Below, piece by piece: positions 21,982 to 35,087 of a stretch of 64,000 nt of DNA (position 1 is its first letter; every line of letters begins with the position of its first letter). The DNA is from Peribacillus deserti (lineage in GTDB: Bacteria > Bacillota > Bacilli > Bacillales > DSM-1321), in the NCBI RefSeq assembly GCF_016909175.1, contig NZ_JAFBFI010000008.1, forward strand, positions 1-64,000. The letters are read 5' to 3'. The translations under genes and the position numbers were made by a program. The notes under the pieces are model-generated. The model was not told the origin of the DNA. It searched no databases and saw nothing but the letters and a program-made list of their open reading frames with translations.

Positions 21982-23724
21982 ATGCTGGAACAGCGCTATC
22001 GATGGAAGAACAAACAACTGCGTGAGCATGTAGCTGTACTTGATGGTAAAATTCCACCTAATACATTGCTCACTAATGCACGATATTTAAATCCAACATT
22101 TAGAAAATGGATAGAAGCTAATATATGGATATACGACGACCGAATCATATATGTTGGGGATATGATGCCGGAAAACTTATCAGACTGCGAAGTAATTGAC
22201 TGCAGCGATTATTATTTAGTTCCTGGCTATATAGAGCCGCATGCCCATCCATTTCAATTATATAATCCCCATACTTTTGCGGCATATGCATCGCAATGCG
22301 GGACCTCAACCATGATTAATGATAATTTAATGCTTTTTTTGCAGATGGAAAATAAGAAAGCATTTTCTTTGTTGAAGGATCTGCGTAATCTCCCGGCTAC
22401 GCTTTATTGGTGGTGCCGTTTCGATGCTCAGACAGAAATCTTAAACGAAGAATCTGTTTTCTCACACAGTAATGTGAAGGCATGGCTGGAGCACGATGCG
22501 GTGCTTCAAGGCGGAGAGCTGACAGGCTGGCCAAAATTACTGGCAGGCGATGATATGATGCTTCATTGGATTCAGGAAGCAAAGCGTATGCGAAAACAGA
22601 TTGAAGGGCACTTTCCCGGTGCCTCTGAAAAAACGTTAGCCAAGATGAGGCTTTTTGGTGCAGATTGTGATCATGAAGCTATGACTGGCAAGGAAGTACT
22701 GGCCCGGCTGCTGCAAGGATATACAGTAAGTCTGCGGCATTCTTCAATCAGGCCGGATCTGCCTAATCTTTTAAAGGAAATCTTGGAATATGACATTAAA
22801 AACTTTGATAAATTCTTCTATACCACCGATGGTTCGCCGCCTTCCTTTTATGAAGATGGCATGATTGACAAGCTCATCAAGATTGCGATCGATGCTGGTG
22901 TTCCATTAGTGGATGCCTACAATATGGGAACCATTAATGTTGCAAAGTACTATAATATTGAATACCTCCACGGGTCCATTGCAACGGGAAGAGTAGCTAA
23001 CATCAACTTTTTAAAGGATATTCATAACCCATCACCCGTCTCAGTCCTCGCTAAAGGCAAATGGGTAAAACGAGAGGGCAGGAGTGTGGATCTGGGCCGT
23101 AATTTTGATTGGACTCAGCATGAGTTCGGTCCTTTAAAACTGGATTGGAACATTACAATGGACGATCTGCAATTTTCCATGCCTTTTGGAATTGAAATGC
23201 TAAACGATGTAATCACAAAGCCTTATTCCGTTTCTATTGATTTATCAGTCGATACGCTATCTTCAGACCACGACCAATCCTTTTTAATGATGATAGACAG
23301 AAATGGGAAGTGGAGAATTAATACTGTCATCAAGGGGTTTGCAAACAGGTTGGGAGGTTTCGCCAGCTCTTACTCAAACACAGGTGATATTGTATTAATT
23401 GGGAAAAATAAAGAAGATATGCTGCAGGCTTTTTATAGAATGAAGGAACTGGGCGGCGGAATTGTAATCGCCGAACATGGCGAGATAGTGTATGAGATGC
23501 CGTTACTGTTAAACGGGCTCATGTCTGAGAAAACATTGGAAGAATTAATCAAAGAGGAAAATGGACTTAAAATCATGCTGAAGGATAGAGGATATAAATT
23601 TAATGATCCAATTTATACGTTATTATTCTTTTCCTCCACCCATCTGCCATACATCCGCATTACACCGCAGGGTATGTATGATGTGATGAATAAAAATGTT
23701 CTCTTTCCTTCTATAATGCGTTAA
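21982..23724 (+). CDS. yerA: Adenine deaminase-like amidohydrolase YerA
   Basis: The 580-residue protein belongs to the amidohydrolase superfamily and has the same length and position (near purD) as B. subtilis YerA. The N-terminal metal-binding EPHAHP is near residues 84-90. Further family positions are FFYTTDG and the C-terminal adenine-deaminase-type segment (about 380-560). ATG 21982 is chosen because TAAGGAG (21968-21974) is seven bases upstream; an ATG six bases earlier is less well spaced. Adenine deaminase activity is assumed from family membership and is not proven for YerA itself. Confidence 0.88.
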   Translation: MLEQRYRWKNKQLREHVAVLDGKIPPNTLLTNARYLNPTFRKWIEANIWIYDDRIIYVGDMMPENLSDCEVIDCSDYYLVPGYIEPHAHPFQLYNPHTFAAYASQCGTSTMINDNLMLFLQMENKKAFSLLKDLRNLPATLYWWCRFDAQTEILNEESVFSHSNVKAWLEHDAVLQGGELTGWPKLLAGDDMMLHWIQEAKRMRKQIEGHFPGASEKTLAKMRLFGADCDHEAMTGKEVLARLLQGYTVSLRHSSIRPDLPNLLKEILEYDIKNFDKFFYTTDGSPPSFYEDGMIDKLIKIAIDAGVPLVDAYNMGTINVAKYYNIEYLHGSIATGRVANINFLKDIHNPSPVSVLAKGKWVKREGRSVDLGRNFDWTQHEFGPLKLDWNITMDDLQFSMPFGIEMLNDVITKPYSVSIDLSVDTLSSDHDQSFLMMIDRNGKWRINTVIKGFANRLGGFASSYSNTGDIVLIGKNKEDMLQAFYRMKELGGGIVIAEHGEIVYEMPLLLNGLMSEKTLEELIKEENGLKIMLKDRGYKFNDPIYTLLFFSSTHLPYIRITPQGMYDVMNKNVLFPSIMR

Positions 23725-23773
23725 AATATAAAAGTGTGATGGTTCCCTCGTAAAGAGGTAAGGAGTTACGAGC

Positions 23774-24793
23774 ATGAAATGTAAAATGCTAAGTATTGCT
23801 TTAGTTTCAGTTTTGATTATAACAGGCTGCAGCGGTCAGGATAAACCAGGGAAAACGCCGGATTATACAGAGCAGGAAGCTCAGCCAAGGCAGGATTATC
23901 CTGATACCTTTCCGTTGACAGGAATTGGAACAGACAAATCCATCAATCAAAGAGCGGTGGCGGTTATGGTGAATAACCATCCCAAAGCCCGGCCGCAATC
24001 AGGTCTGGAAAAAGCAGATATTGTGTATGAACTTCTTGCGGAAGGTGAGGTTACACGCTTTCTTGCCATTTTTCAAAGTGAGAAACCGAAACGGGTAGGA
24101 CCTGTACGAAGTGCCAGGGATTATTATTTGCAGCTTGCTAAAGGATTCAACAGTCTTTATATACTTCATGGGTACAGCCCTGAAGCCAGGGAACTCCTAG
24201 AGAGCGGCAGCATCGATCACTTGAATGGCCTGAAGTATGATGGGACCTTATTTAAGAGGGAGTCTTCCCGTAAAGCTCCACATGATTCTTACATTTCCTT
24301 TGAAAATATCAAAAAGGGTGCCGAAAAAAACTCTTTTAATATGGAGGCTCCTCCAGCACCTCTCACCTTTTTAACGGCTGACGAGGTGAAGAGCTTAGGC
24401 GGGGAAACGGCAGCAGAAGCGGATGTTTCTTATCATTCCAGACTCTTTAATGTCCATTATAAATATGACAGCAAGAAACAAAAATATAAAAGATATACAG
24501 ATCACGAACTTACAGTAGACGAAGAGACGAATAATCCTGTACTCATAGATAACCTGCTTATCATCGGTGCCCGTCATCAGGTAACGGACAGCAAAGGCAG
24601 ACGGGACATTGATCTGCAGGCTGGTGGAGAAGGATATCTCCTCCAAAAAGGGAAAATAAATGAAGTAACCTGGGAGATGAAGAATGGAATGATCACTCCT
24701 TTAATCAATGGCCGGGAAGCAGGGCTGATACCAGGGAAAACATGGATAAATGTCGTTCCGGATGCTGCATCTGATATACATGTAAAGCCTTAA
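23774..24793 (+). CDS. yerB: DUF3048 lipoprotein YerB
   Basis: The product is a 339-residue lipoprotein. A hydrophobic signal ends in the lipobox ITGC, with Cys19 as the acylation site. The body is a DUF3048 domain: RAVAVMVNNHPKARPQSGLEKADIVYELLAEG and RVGPVRSARDYYLQLA are its conserved blocks. It follows yerA as in B. subtilis. Its role is unknown. It is anchored on the outer face of the membrane. Confidence 0.9.
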   Translation: MKCKMLSIALVSVLIITGCSGQDKPGKTPDYTEQEAQPRQDYPDTFPLTGIGTDKSINQRAVAVMVNNHPKARPQSGLEKADIVYELLAEGEVTRFLAIFQSEKPKRVGPVRSARDYYLQLAKGFNSLYILHGYSPEARELLESGSIDHLNGLKYDGTLFKRESSRKAPHDSYISFENIKKGAEKNSFNMEAPPAPLTFLTADEVKSLGGETAAEADVSYHSRLFNVHYKYDSKKQKYKRYTDHELTVDEETNNPVLIDNLLIIGARHQVTDSKGRRDIDLQAGGEGYLLQKGKINEVTWEMKNGMITPLINGREAGLIPGKTWINVVPDAASDIHVKP

Positions 24794-24827
24794 TATACTC
24801 GAAATGCAATCAAGAAGGAGTCAATGT

Positions 24828-25127
24828 ATGCAAATAAATAAATTAAGAGGAAAAGAACTAGATCAGCTATTTAAATCAGTTCTATCACTGGAAACCTTAG
24901 AAGAATGTTATCTATTCTTTGACGATCTATGTACGGTGAACGAAATCCAGTCATTAGCCCAGCGCCTGGAAGTAGCCCGGATGCTTCGAGAAGGGAATAC
25001 CTATCATAAAATTGAAACAGAAACAGGTGCGAGCACTGCTACCATTTCCCGCGTAAAACGCAGCCTTAATTATGGAAACGATGCCTATGAAATCGTCCTG
25101 GAACGAATTAAAGAAGAACAAAAATAA
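24828..25127 (+). CDS. yerC: YerC/YecD family TrpR-like regulator
   Basis: This 99-residue protein has a TrpR-type helix-turn-helix fold. The conserved LFDDLCT.NEI..LAQRLEVARML is followed by the DNA-binding helices in YHKIETETGASTATISRVKRSL. ATG 24828 follows AGAAGGAG. An upstream in-frame ATG at 24804 precedes the ribosome site and is rejected. The family is named for its TrpR-like domain, but no tryptophan genes are near, and its targets are not evident. Confidence 0.88.
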   Translation: MQINKLRGKELDQLFKSVLSLETLEECYLFFDDLCTVNEIQSLAQRLEVARMLREGNTYHKIETETGASTATISRVKRSLNYGNDAYEIVLERIKEEQK

Positions 25128-25181
25128 GCAGAGCCGGCTGTGCGCCAACTCTTAAGGATGTCGACAAAGTCGGCATCCCAG

Positions 25182-25228
25182 ACTGCAGGCAAACTCGATG
25201 AAATTCGAGCTTGCCTGCAGTTTTTTTA
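25182..25228 (+). terminator. Strong terminator after yerC
   Basis: A long stem (ACTGCAGGCAA, internal AC/GC mismatch, TCGA) closes before seven T at 25221-25227. Confidence 0.9.
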
Positions 25229-25248
25229 TTTGGCCTGTTACCGGGGTC

Positions 25249-25382
25249 TGTTGATTTTCGTTCCAGGCGCTGCGCTTTTTTGCGGGGCGAGCGGTGAGCC
25301 TCCTCGGCGCAAAGACTACTGCGGGGTCTCACCTGTCTCGCTGCTCCAGCAGGATCTTCGCATCTTTCAATCCAATCAACCG
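25249..25382 (-). repeat. GC-rich Bacillaceae intergenic repeat, copy 1
   Basis: This is a 134-bp GC-rich block bounded by GTTGATT and AATCAAC, i.e. short terminal inverted repeats. It contains CGGTGAGCCTCCTCGGCGC and GCGGGGTCTCACC, which can fold back. The same family recurs at 32033, 32508 and 53329. A related element in Bacillaceae genomes is familiar to me as dispersed intergenic sequence; it has no coding content. The remaining sequence to 25690 shows no gene or clear structure. Confidence 0.7.
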
Positions 25383-25688
25383 GCTTAAAACGTTAGCCCG
25401 AAGTCTATTTTAAAATTAATACATAAAATGATTGAGGCGACGAAAATGCATTCCAAGAACTCCTTTCCAGCGAGATCAATTAGAGATGGTGGGAAAATCC
25501 GCCCGTTCTGGATTATTTCCATTAATCCTCCCATCCGTTTAAATCCCCTCCAAAGTTCCTAAGAATTACTTAATGCAAACACGATAGTAAAGTACATATA
25601 AAATTGATAAAATGCCTTCGCTTAGGAAGCTGCTCAGAATTTACCTTTAATTTTATCCCGGCTTCTATTTTTTATTGGAAATTTCTAA

Positions 25689-25697
25689 TGGTATAAT
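25689..25697 (+). promoter_or_regulatory. Extended -10 promoter for pcrB
   Basis: TGGTATAAT is a consensus extended -10 located 36 bp before the pcrB start. The -35 region is poor, which is usual for extended -10 promoters. Confidence 0.55.
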
Positions 25698-25732
25698 GGA
25701 GAAATGGGATATTGAATGTGGAGGCTTTTTTT

Positions 25733-26425
25733 ATGTACGATTATCGAATGTGGAAGCATGTTTTTAAGCTGGATCCTTATAAGGAACTGTCTGATGACCA
25801 GCTTGAGAGGATTTGTGAATCTGGAACGGATGCGATTCTTATCGGTGGAAGCGACGGGGTTACTCTGGAAAATGTGCTTGATTTAATGTCCCGCGTACGA
25901 AGATATACGGTCCCTTGTGTACTGGAAGTTTCAGGAGTAGACACTGTGACGCCAGGTTTTGATTTATACTTTATACCTACGGTTTTAAATAGCAGAAATC
26001 CTGACTGGATTGTGAATCTTCATCATCAGGCCGTTCGTGAATACGGTGAGATTATGGATTGGGATGAGATTCATGTAGAAGGTTATTGTATTTTAAATAG
26101 TAATTGCAAAGCTGCAAAATTAACGGAAGCTAATGCCGATCTGACTGAAGATGATGTGATGGCTTATGCCATGATGGCAGAGAAGATGTTTAATCTGCCT
26201 ATCTTTTACTTAGAGAATAGCGGGGAATATGCATCTCCTGCCCTTGTACAGAAGGTAAAGAGCAGACTTGATGAAACAGTGCTGTTCTATGGCGGAGGAA
26301 TTAAGACTGCTGAACAGGCGCGCGAGATGGCTTTATTAGCTGATGTTGTTGTTGTTGGAAATGCCGTTTATGATGATTTGGAAGATGCGCTTCTAACCGT
26401 GAAGGCAGCAAAATCTTCAATTTAA
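25733..26425 (+). CDS. pcrB: Heptaprenylglyceryl phosphate synthase (PcrB)
   Basis: PcrB transfers a heptaprenyl group to glycerol-1-phosphate and gives an archaeal-type ether lipid precursor in Bacillaceae. The 230-residue TIM barrel has [10 protein letters not shown] (phosphate/substrate loop), [28 protein letters not shown] and [12 protein letters not shown] with [13 protein letters not shown] 25733 is seven bases after GTGGAGG; a longer in-frame ATG lies before that ribosome site. The gene heads pcrB-pcrA-ligA-camS as in B. subtilis. Confidence 0.95.
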   Translation: MYDYRMWKHVFKLDPYKELSDDQLERICESGTDAILIGGSDGVTLENVLDLMSRVRRYTVPCVLEVSGVDTVTPGFDLYFIPTVLNSRNPDWIVNLHHQAVREYGEIMDWDEIHVEGYCILNSNCKAAKLTEANADLTEDDVMAYAMMAEKMFNLPIFYLENSGEYASPALVQKVKSRLDETVLFYGGGIKTAEQAREMALLADVVVVGNAVYDDLEDALLTVKAAKSSI

Positions 26426-26489
26426 ATATTTATTTAAAAAAGAACATGTTATAATAGGAACAGGTGTTCTATTATGGGAGTGGATATAT

Positions 26490-30736
<4,247 letters not shown>

Positions 30737-30748
30737 GAGGTGTAAACG

Positions 30749-31921
30749 ATGAAGAAGAAAATATCCTTTATCGGGTTGGCGCTTCTCTTACTATTAACGG
30801 CGTGCGCGCCTAAGTTTGATAAGCAGGAGGAAGTTATCCAAAATTCGGAGGCTAAGAAGGAAAAAGCGATTATCCCGAAATATAAAATTTCGGAAAAATA
30901 TTATCGTACAACCCTTCCATTTGAGCCGGGGGAAGCAAGAGGGCTCGTCGTAGCAAACCTAAACACACGCTACGATATAAACGAGTTTGAAACAGGATTG
31001 ATGAGGGTTGCCCAGCATACCTTTGATCCAGATAAATATTTATTTAAGGAAGGACAGTTCCTTGATAAAAAAACGGTTTCGCTATGGCTGAACCGAAAGT
31101 TCACTAAGAGCCAGCTTAAAGCAGAAGGGTTGAAGGAAGAAGAAAATATCGGCCTCAACCCATTAGACCCTGAAAAAGGAAATATGGATAAAAGGCAGCA
31201 GGAAAATCCATTGTATCTGGCTCACATCTTAGAACATGATTATTTAATCAAATCTGACAAAAACACAGTCGGCCTCGGCGGCGTGGTTATCGGTCTCGCA
31301 CTTAACTCAGTACACTATTATAAAAAAGAGGACTTTGGAGCAGATTATGAGACTCAAATTCCAAAGAGTGAACTGATGGCTGAAGGAAAAAGGATTGCTC
31401 AGGAAGTACTCCAGCGCCTGAGAAAGAAATCTGAATTGAAGCAGGTACCTATTACGATTGCATTATTTGAGCAGGCTCCAAAGACATCGGCTGTGCCTGG
31501 GAGTTTCCTCGCTTATACAGCGGTGGGTGAAGGAGAAAATAATCTCGGGAAATGGGAAAATATTAATGAAAAGTATGAATTGTTCCCTCCTCCAAAGACA
31601 GATGAAAAACATAGAGAGGATGTTAATTCTTTCTTGAATTTCAAACAGGATGTTGAGGAATATTTTCCTAACTTTAACGGAGTAATCGGCCGTGCCTTTT
31701 ATTCAGGTGATCAGCTGCAGGATTTGAGTATCAAGATTCCGATTCAATTTTATGGAAAAGCGGAAGCCATCGGGTTTACCCAATATGTAACCGGTCTGGT
31801 TATGCAGCATTTTCCCGAATATGTAACTGTGGAAGTAAATATAACATCAGTGAACGGCCCTGAAGCTCTTATAGTGAGGAAGCCTGAAACTAGTGAACCT
31901 TTTGTTCATATTTATGAATAA
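30749..31921 (+). CDS. camS: CamS-family sex pheromone lipoprotein (YerH)
   Basis: This 390-residue lipoprotein has a signal peptide ending in LLTACAP with Cys19 in the lipobox. The body matches the CamS family, in which the signal peptide of the staphylococcal/enterococcal homologue is the source of a pheromone peptide. Here that role is not implied. Position after ligA and length agree with B. subtilis YerH. Molecular function of the mature protein is unknown. Confidence 0.92.
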   Translation: MKKKISFIGLALLLLLTACAPKFDKQEEVIQNSEAKKEKAIIPKYKISEKYYRTTLPFEPGEARGLVVANLNTRYDINEFETGLMRVAQHTFDPDKYLFKEGQFLDKKTVSLWLNRKFTKSQLKAEGLKEEENIGLNPLDPEKGNMDKRQQENPLYLAHILEHDYLIKSDKNTVGLGGVVIGLALNSVHYYKKEDFGADYETQIPKSELMAEGKRIAQEVLQRLRKKSELKQVPITIALFEQAPKTSAVPGSFLAYTAVGEGENNLGKWENINEKYELFPPPKTDEKHREDVNSFLNFKQDVEEYFPNFNGVIGRAFYSGDQLQDLSIKIPIQFYGKAEAIGFTQYVTGLVMQHFPEYVTVEVNITSVNGPEALIVRKPETSEPFVHIYE

Positions 31922-31927
31922 TGTGAG

Positions 31928-31958
31928 CCCTTTTCGTTTTTACGGAAAGGGTTTTTTT
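31928..31958 (+). terminator. Terminator after camS
   Basis: CCCTTTTCGT pairs with ACGGAAAGGG, with a short T-rich loop, followed by seven T. It ends the pcrB-camS transcript. Confidence 0.88.
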
Positions 31959-32032
31959 CTGCTGTTTTTTAGAATGGTGTAGTGCTGATTAAAACTAAAG
32001 CTATGTGAAGTTTCATTGTTGATTATTGCACT

Positions 32033-32093
32033 ATGTTGATTGTAACGGATTGCGAGACTCATGCGGGATATGCGGACTTCGCCCGGCTCCGGA
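32033..32093 (+). repeat. GC-rich Bacillaceae intergenic repeat, copy 2 (left end)
   Basis: GTTGATTGTAACGGATTGCGAGACTC and the following GCGGGA and CCCGGCTCC blocks match the copy at 53329, including the ATTTCATTGTT-like flank upstream of both. Short ORFs can be drawn on either strand here, but they follow the repeat and not a gene. Confidence 0.6.
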
Positions 32094-32229
32094 CTGACAC
32101 CCTCGGTCATTAACCAATCGCCATCAAAAGGCAGCCCTGGCCTTTCGATGCCGCCCGGCTTAATATCCTCGCCAATCAGCATTCTTCTTTATCAGGTTCT
32201 GCTCTCTCTAAAATTTTTGTTCAAAAAAA

Positions 32230-32410
32230 GCTTGAATGGAACACGTGGAAAAGCACCGTCCTCCGCTTTTCTAGCTCCAGCTCCAAGCAGAGACCATCGA
32301 GTCATAAGCCAAACAGTCCATAAGAAGAAAACCGCTTCTCATGGCCAGCTCGTCTTATGCTTGGCTGGGGCATAAGTGCGACTAAGCTTCTGTCTTCGTT
32401 ACGCTCGCCA
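32230..32410. repeat. Dispersed intergenic repeat with CTAGCTCCAGC
   Basis: CGCTTTTCTAGCTCCAGC followed about 120 bp later by CTTCGTTACGCTCGCC fits a GC-rich element commonly dispersed in Bacillaceae intergenic regions. It contains internal self-complementary segments around AAGCCA / TGGCTGG. It has no plausible coding frame. Attribution to the family rests on remembered sequence style and is moderate. Confidence 0.45.
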
Positions 32411-32507
32411 ATCAGAAAGTCTACTTTATCGGGAATCTGCCTGCTTTATCTGCTTTGTTGCTTACTAATTATTACTTCATCATTCAGCTAGAACTAGTTA
32501 TGTGTTG

Positions 32508-32603
32508 GCAGGCACCGCTTTCTGCTTTTCTATTAAGGGAGACCCCGCATTCGTAAACGCGGAGGAGGCTCCCGGACCGCCCTGCGGAAAAGCGAGTGCC
32601 TGC
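32508..32603. repeat. GC-rich palindromic repeat, copy 3
   Basis: The block is bounded by GCAGGCAC (32508-32515) and GTGCCTGC (32596-32603). Inside, GCTTTctGC faces GCggAAAAGC and GGGAG faces CTCCC, so the whole 96 bp can form a long imperfect hairpin. It belongs with the other GC-rich intergenic repeats. The rest of 32604-32699 shows no feature. Confidence 0.65.
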
Positions 32604-32699
32604 TAGCTGCAATCAACAGGCACGTTTAATAGAGCAAAGAGTAAAAATATAAACAAAGAATAATTTTTTAAAAGGAAGACTACAAGTGAAAGTGTATTT

Positions 32700-32714
32700 A
32701 TGCAAGCGTTTCCT
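32700..32714 (+). promoter_or_regulatory. cre site (CcpA operator) upstream of rocA
   Basis: ATGCAAGCGTTTCCT matches the cre consensus WTGNAANCGNWNNCW at every defined position. It lies about 160 bp before the gene, which suggests carbon catabolite control of P5C dehydrogenase. Confidence 0.7.
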
Positions 32715-32807
32715 GATTTGATAATATACCAGCTGAATAAAAATTAATAGATTAGTATAATTTTTTTGAATGTTAACTAGAATGTAATTCCAAATAGAAT
32801 AACATAA

Positions 32808-32836
32808 TTGAAGACTTAGAATTTATCGGTTAGAAT
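32808..32836 (+). promoter_or_regulatory. Candidate sigma-A promoter of rocA
   Basis: TTGAAG at 32808-32813 and TAGAAT at 32831-32836 are 17 bp apart, 38 bp before the start codon. A second consensus -10, TATAAT at 32756-32761, has a weaker -35. No -24/-12 sigma-54 promoter was seen, unlike B. subtilis rocA. Confidence 0.5.
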
Positions 32837-32874
32837 AGGTATGTTGATTAATTTTTATAGAGGGAGCGATGGGG

Positions 32875-34422
32875 ATGGTACAACCTTACAAGCATGAACC
32901 GTTTACGGATTTTTCCGTAGAATCAAATAAAGAGTCTTATCTTCAAGGTTTAAACAAGGTAGAAGGCTACCTTGGCAAAGATTATGATTTGATTATCGGC
33001 GGAGAGCGCATTTCCACTGATGATAAAATTGTATCTGTAAACCCAGCTGATAAAGAAGAAGTGATCGGACGTGTATCTAAAGCGGATCGTGAGCTAGCTG
33101 AAAAGGCAATGCAGGCTGCAGATGAAGCATTCAAAACCTGGAAAAAGACTAAGCCAGAAGTAAGAGCAGACGTTTTATTCCGTGCAGCAGCGATTATCCG
33201 CCGCCGTAAGGATGAGTTTTCTGCCCTTTTAACAAAAGAAGCAGGAAAGCCTTGGAACGAAGCAGATGCTGATACAGCTGAAGCGATCGACTTCTTAGAG
33301 TTTTATGCCCGTCAAATGCTGAAGTTAAAAGATGGTATTCCAGTACAAAGCCGTCCTGGTGAATATAACCGCTTCAACTACATTCCTCTTGGAATCGGCA
33401 TCATTATTTCTCCATGGAACTTCCCGTTTGCGATCATGGCTGGTACTGCTGTAGCTGCGATTGTAACCGGTAACACCGTTCTATTAAAACCAGCTTCTAC
33501 TACACCAGTTGTGGCAGCAAAATTTGTTGAAGTAATGGAAGAAGCAGGACTGCCAAATGGCGTTCTGAACTATGTACCTGGAAACGGTGCTGAAGTTGGG
33601 GATTACCTGGTTGACCATCCTCGTACTCGTTTCATCTCATTTACAGGATCCCGTGATGTAGGTGTCCGCATCTATGAGCGCGCTTCTAAAGTAAACGAAG
33701 GCCAAATCTGGCTGAAGCGTGTTATCGCTGAAATGGGCGGTAAAGATACGATTGTGGTAGATAAAGAGGCTGATTTAGAGCTTGCTGCTCAATCAATCGT
33801 GAAATCTGCATTCGGTTTCTCCGGTCAAAAATGCTCTGCATGTTCCCGCGCAGTTATCGTAGAAGATGTATACGATCAAGTGCTGCAGCGTGCTATAGAG
33901 CTTACAAAAGACTTAACCATCGGAAACCCAGTGGATCCAAGCAACTTCATGGGTCCGGTTATTGATAATAATGCATTCAAAAAGATTATGGAATACATTG
34001 AAATCGGTAAAGAAGAAGGACGCTTAGCAGCAGGGGGAGAAGGAGACAACTCAAAAGGTTTCTTCGTTCAGCCTACTATTATTGCTGATGTAGATCCTAA
34101 ATCACGTGTGATGCAGGAAGAAATTTTTGGACCGGTTGTAGCTTTCGCTAAAGCCAAAGACTTTGACCATGCCATTGAAATTGCAAACAACACAGAGTAT
34201 GGGTTAACAGGTGCGGTTATAACTAATAACCGAACAAACATGGAAAAAGCTCGTGAAGAATTCCATGTAGGAAACCTTTACTTCAACCGCGGCTGTACAG
34301 GAGCAATCGTTGGTTATCAGCCGTTTGGCGGATTCAACATGTCCGGTACAGATTCCAAAGCAGGCGGACCAGATTACCTGGCACTGCACATGCAAGGAAA
34401 AACAACGTCAGAAACATACTAA
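32875..34422 (+). CDS. rocA: L-glutamate gamma-semialdehyde (1-pyrroline-5-carboxylate) dehydrogenase
   Basis: This NAD-dependent enzyme oxidises P5C/glutamate semialdehyde to glutamate, the last step of proline and arginine catabolism. The 515-residue length equals that of B. subtilis RocA. Catalytic Cys320 lies in [13 protein letters not shown] and the general base Glu in [22 protein letters not shown] is the cofactor-binding segment. ATG 32875 is preferred to ATG 32869 because GGGAG (32862-32866) is correctly spaced only for the later one. No proline dehydrogenase or rocDEF gene is adjacent, so it is a stand-alone unit. Confidence 0.95.
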   Translation: MVQPYKHEPFTDFSVESNKESYLQGLNKVEGYLGKDYDLIIGGERISTDDKIVSVNPADKEEVIGRVSKADRELAEKAMQAADEAFKTWKKTKPEVRADVLFRAAAIIRRRKDEFSALLTKEAGKPWNEADADTAEAIDFLEFYARQMLKLKDGIPVQSRPGEYNRFNYIPLGIGIIISPWNFPFAIMAGTAVAAIVTGNTVLLKPASTTPVVAAKFVEVMEEAGLPNGVLNYVPGNGAEVGDYLVDHPRTRFISFTGSRDVGVRIYERASKVNEGQIWLKRVIAEMGGKDTIVVDKEADLELAAQSIVKSAFGFSGQKCSACSRAVIVEDVYDQVLQRAIELTKDLTIGNPVDPSNFMGPVIDNNAFKKIMEYIEIGKEEGRLAAGGEGDNSKGFFVQPTIIADVDPKSRVMQEEIFGPVVAFAKAKDFDHAIEIANNTEYGLTGAVITNNRTNMEKAREEFHVGNLYFNRGCTGAIVGYQPFGGFNMSGTDSKAGGPDYLALHMQGKTTSETY

Positions 34423-34440
34423 AAGCATGCTTCACTGCTG

Positions 34441-34470
34441 AAAACCCCACAAACTGTGGGGTTTTTATTT
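34441..34470 (+). terminator. Terminator after rocA
   Basis: AAAACCCCACA pairs with TGTGGGGTTTT; five T and then ATTTT follow. Confidence 0.92.
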
Positions 34471-34471
34471 T

Positions 34472-34499
34472 GGGAAATGAGGGACAGTCTCAATTTCCC
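34472..34499. repeat. GGGACNGTCCC palindrome, copy 1
   Basis: A GGGAAAT left arm, a GGGACAGTCTC core and an ATTTCCC right arm form a near-perfect palindrome just past the rocA terminator. Eight copies of this element occur between 34.4 and 56.6 kb. No gene is confidently assigned between this repeat and gatC (34500-34784), although a 20-bp near-palindrome lies at 34608-34627. Confidence 0.75.
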
Positions 34500-34784
34500 G
34501 GTTTATTTCCCAGACAATATTCGCGGTTAACTGCTTTTTTAGATGACAAAATTCTTTTGCATTAGAGAGTGGCTGAGGCATAGGTACAGGTCGTTCAGGA
34601 TGAATGTAATTAAACGTTTGATTAATTGAAATCGACATGAGTTCCGGGACCATTATCCATTTTTTTCTTTTATATGCACTAAGGTGCAATAGCTTCAGAA
34701 TCAAGGGGTCAGCTGTTGCTTTAATGCGAAAAAGTCTGATATTATCAATATATTGTGTTTGTACGATTTTTGGAGGTGAAAGAG

Positions 34785-35075
34785 ATGAGCCGTATTTCAG
34801 AGGATCAGGTAAAACATGTAGCAAATCTTGCGCGTTTAGCAATAACAGAAGAAGAAACAGAAACACTTACAAAAGAACTTGATGCAATCATTGCCTTTGC
34901 AGAGGAATTAAATGAGCTGAATACCGAGAATGTTGAGCCGACTTCTCATGTTCTGGATATTAAGAATGTCCTAAGAGAAGATCAAGCAGAAAAAGGGCTG
35001 CCGATTACGGAAGTTTTAAAAAATGCACCTGACAGCAAGGATGGCCATATTAGGGTGCCGTCCATTATGGACTAA
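34785..35075 (+). CDS. gatC: Asp-tRNA(Asn)/Glu-tRNA(Gln) amidotransferase subunit C
   Basis: GatC is the small belt subunit that stabilises GatA-GatB in the transamidation that makes Gln-tRNA(Gln). The 96-residue protein starts at ATG 34785 after GGAGGTG; a longer frame reads through the ribosome site. [21 protein letters not shown] and the C-terminal helix region ending PSIMD are family-typical. It heads gatCAB, 12 bp before gatA. Confidence 0.95.
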   Translation: MSRISEDQVKHVANLARLAITEEETETLTKELDAIIAFAEELNELNTENVEPTSHVLDIKNVLREDQAEKGLPITEVLKNAPDSKDGHIRVPSIMD

Positions 35076-35087
35076 GGAGGGGAAATC

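Noticed and set aside
25108-25388. ORFs on both strands downstream of yerC
   Set aside because: They cover the yerC terminator and a GC-rich repeat.
31940-32375. Two overlapping opposite-strand ORFs in the camS-rocA gap
   Set aside because: Both are formed by GC-rich intergenic repeats, lack ribosome sites, and have repeat-derived composition.
34465-34866. 133-codon minus-strand ORF between rocA and gatC
   Set aside because: It runs through the gatC start region and ends inside a dispersed palindrome, with no ribosome site at any start. The middle (VPELMSISINQTFNYIHPERPVP) looks somewhat protein-like, so a gene fragment cannot be fully excluded.
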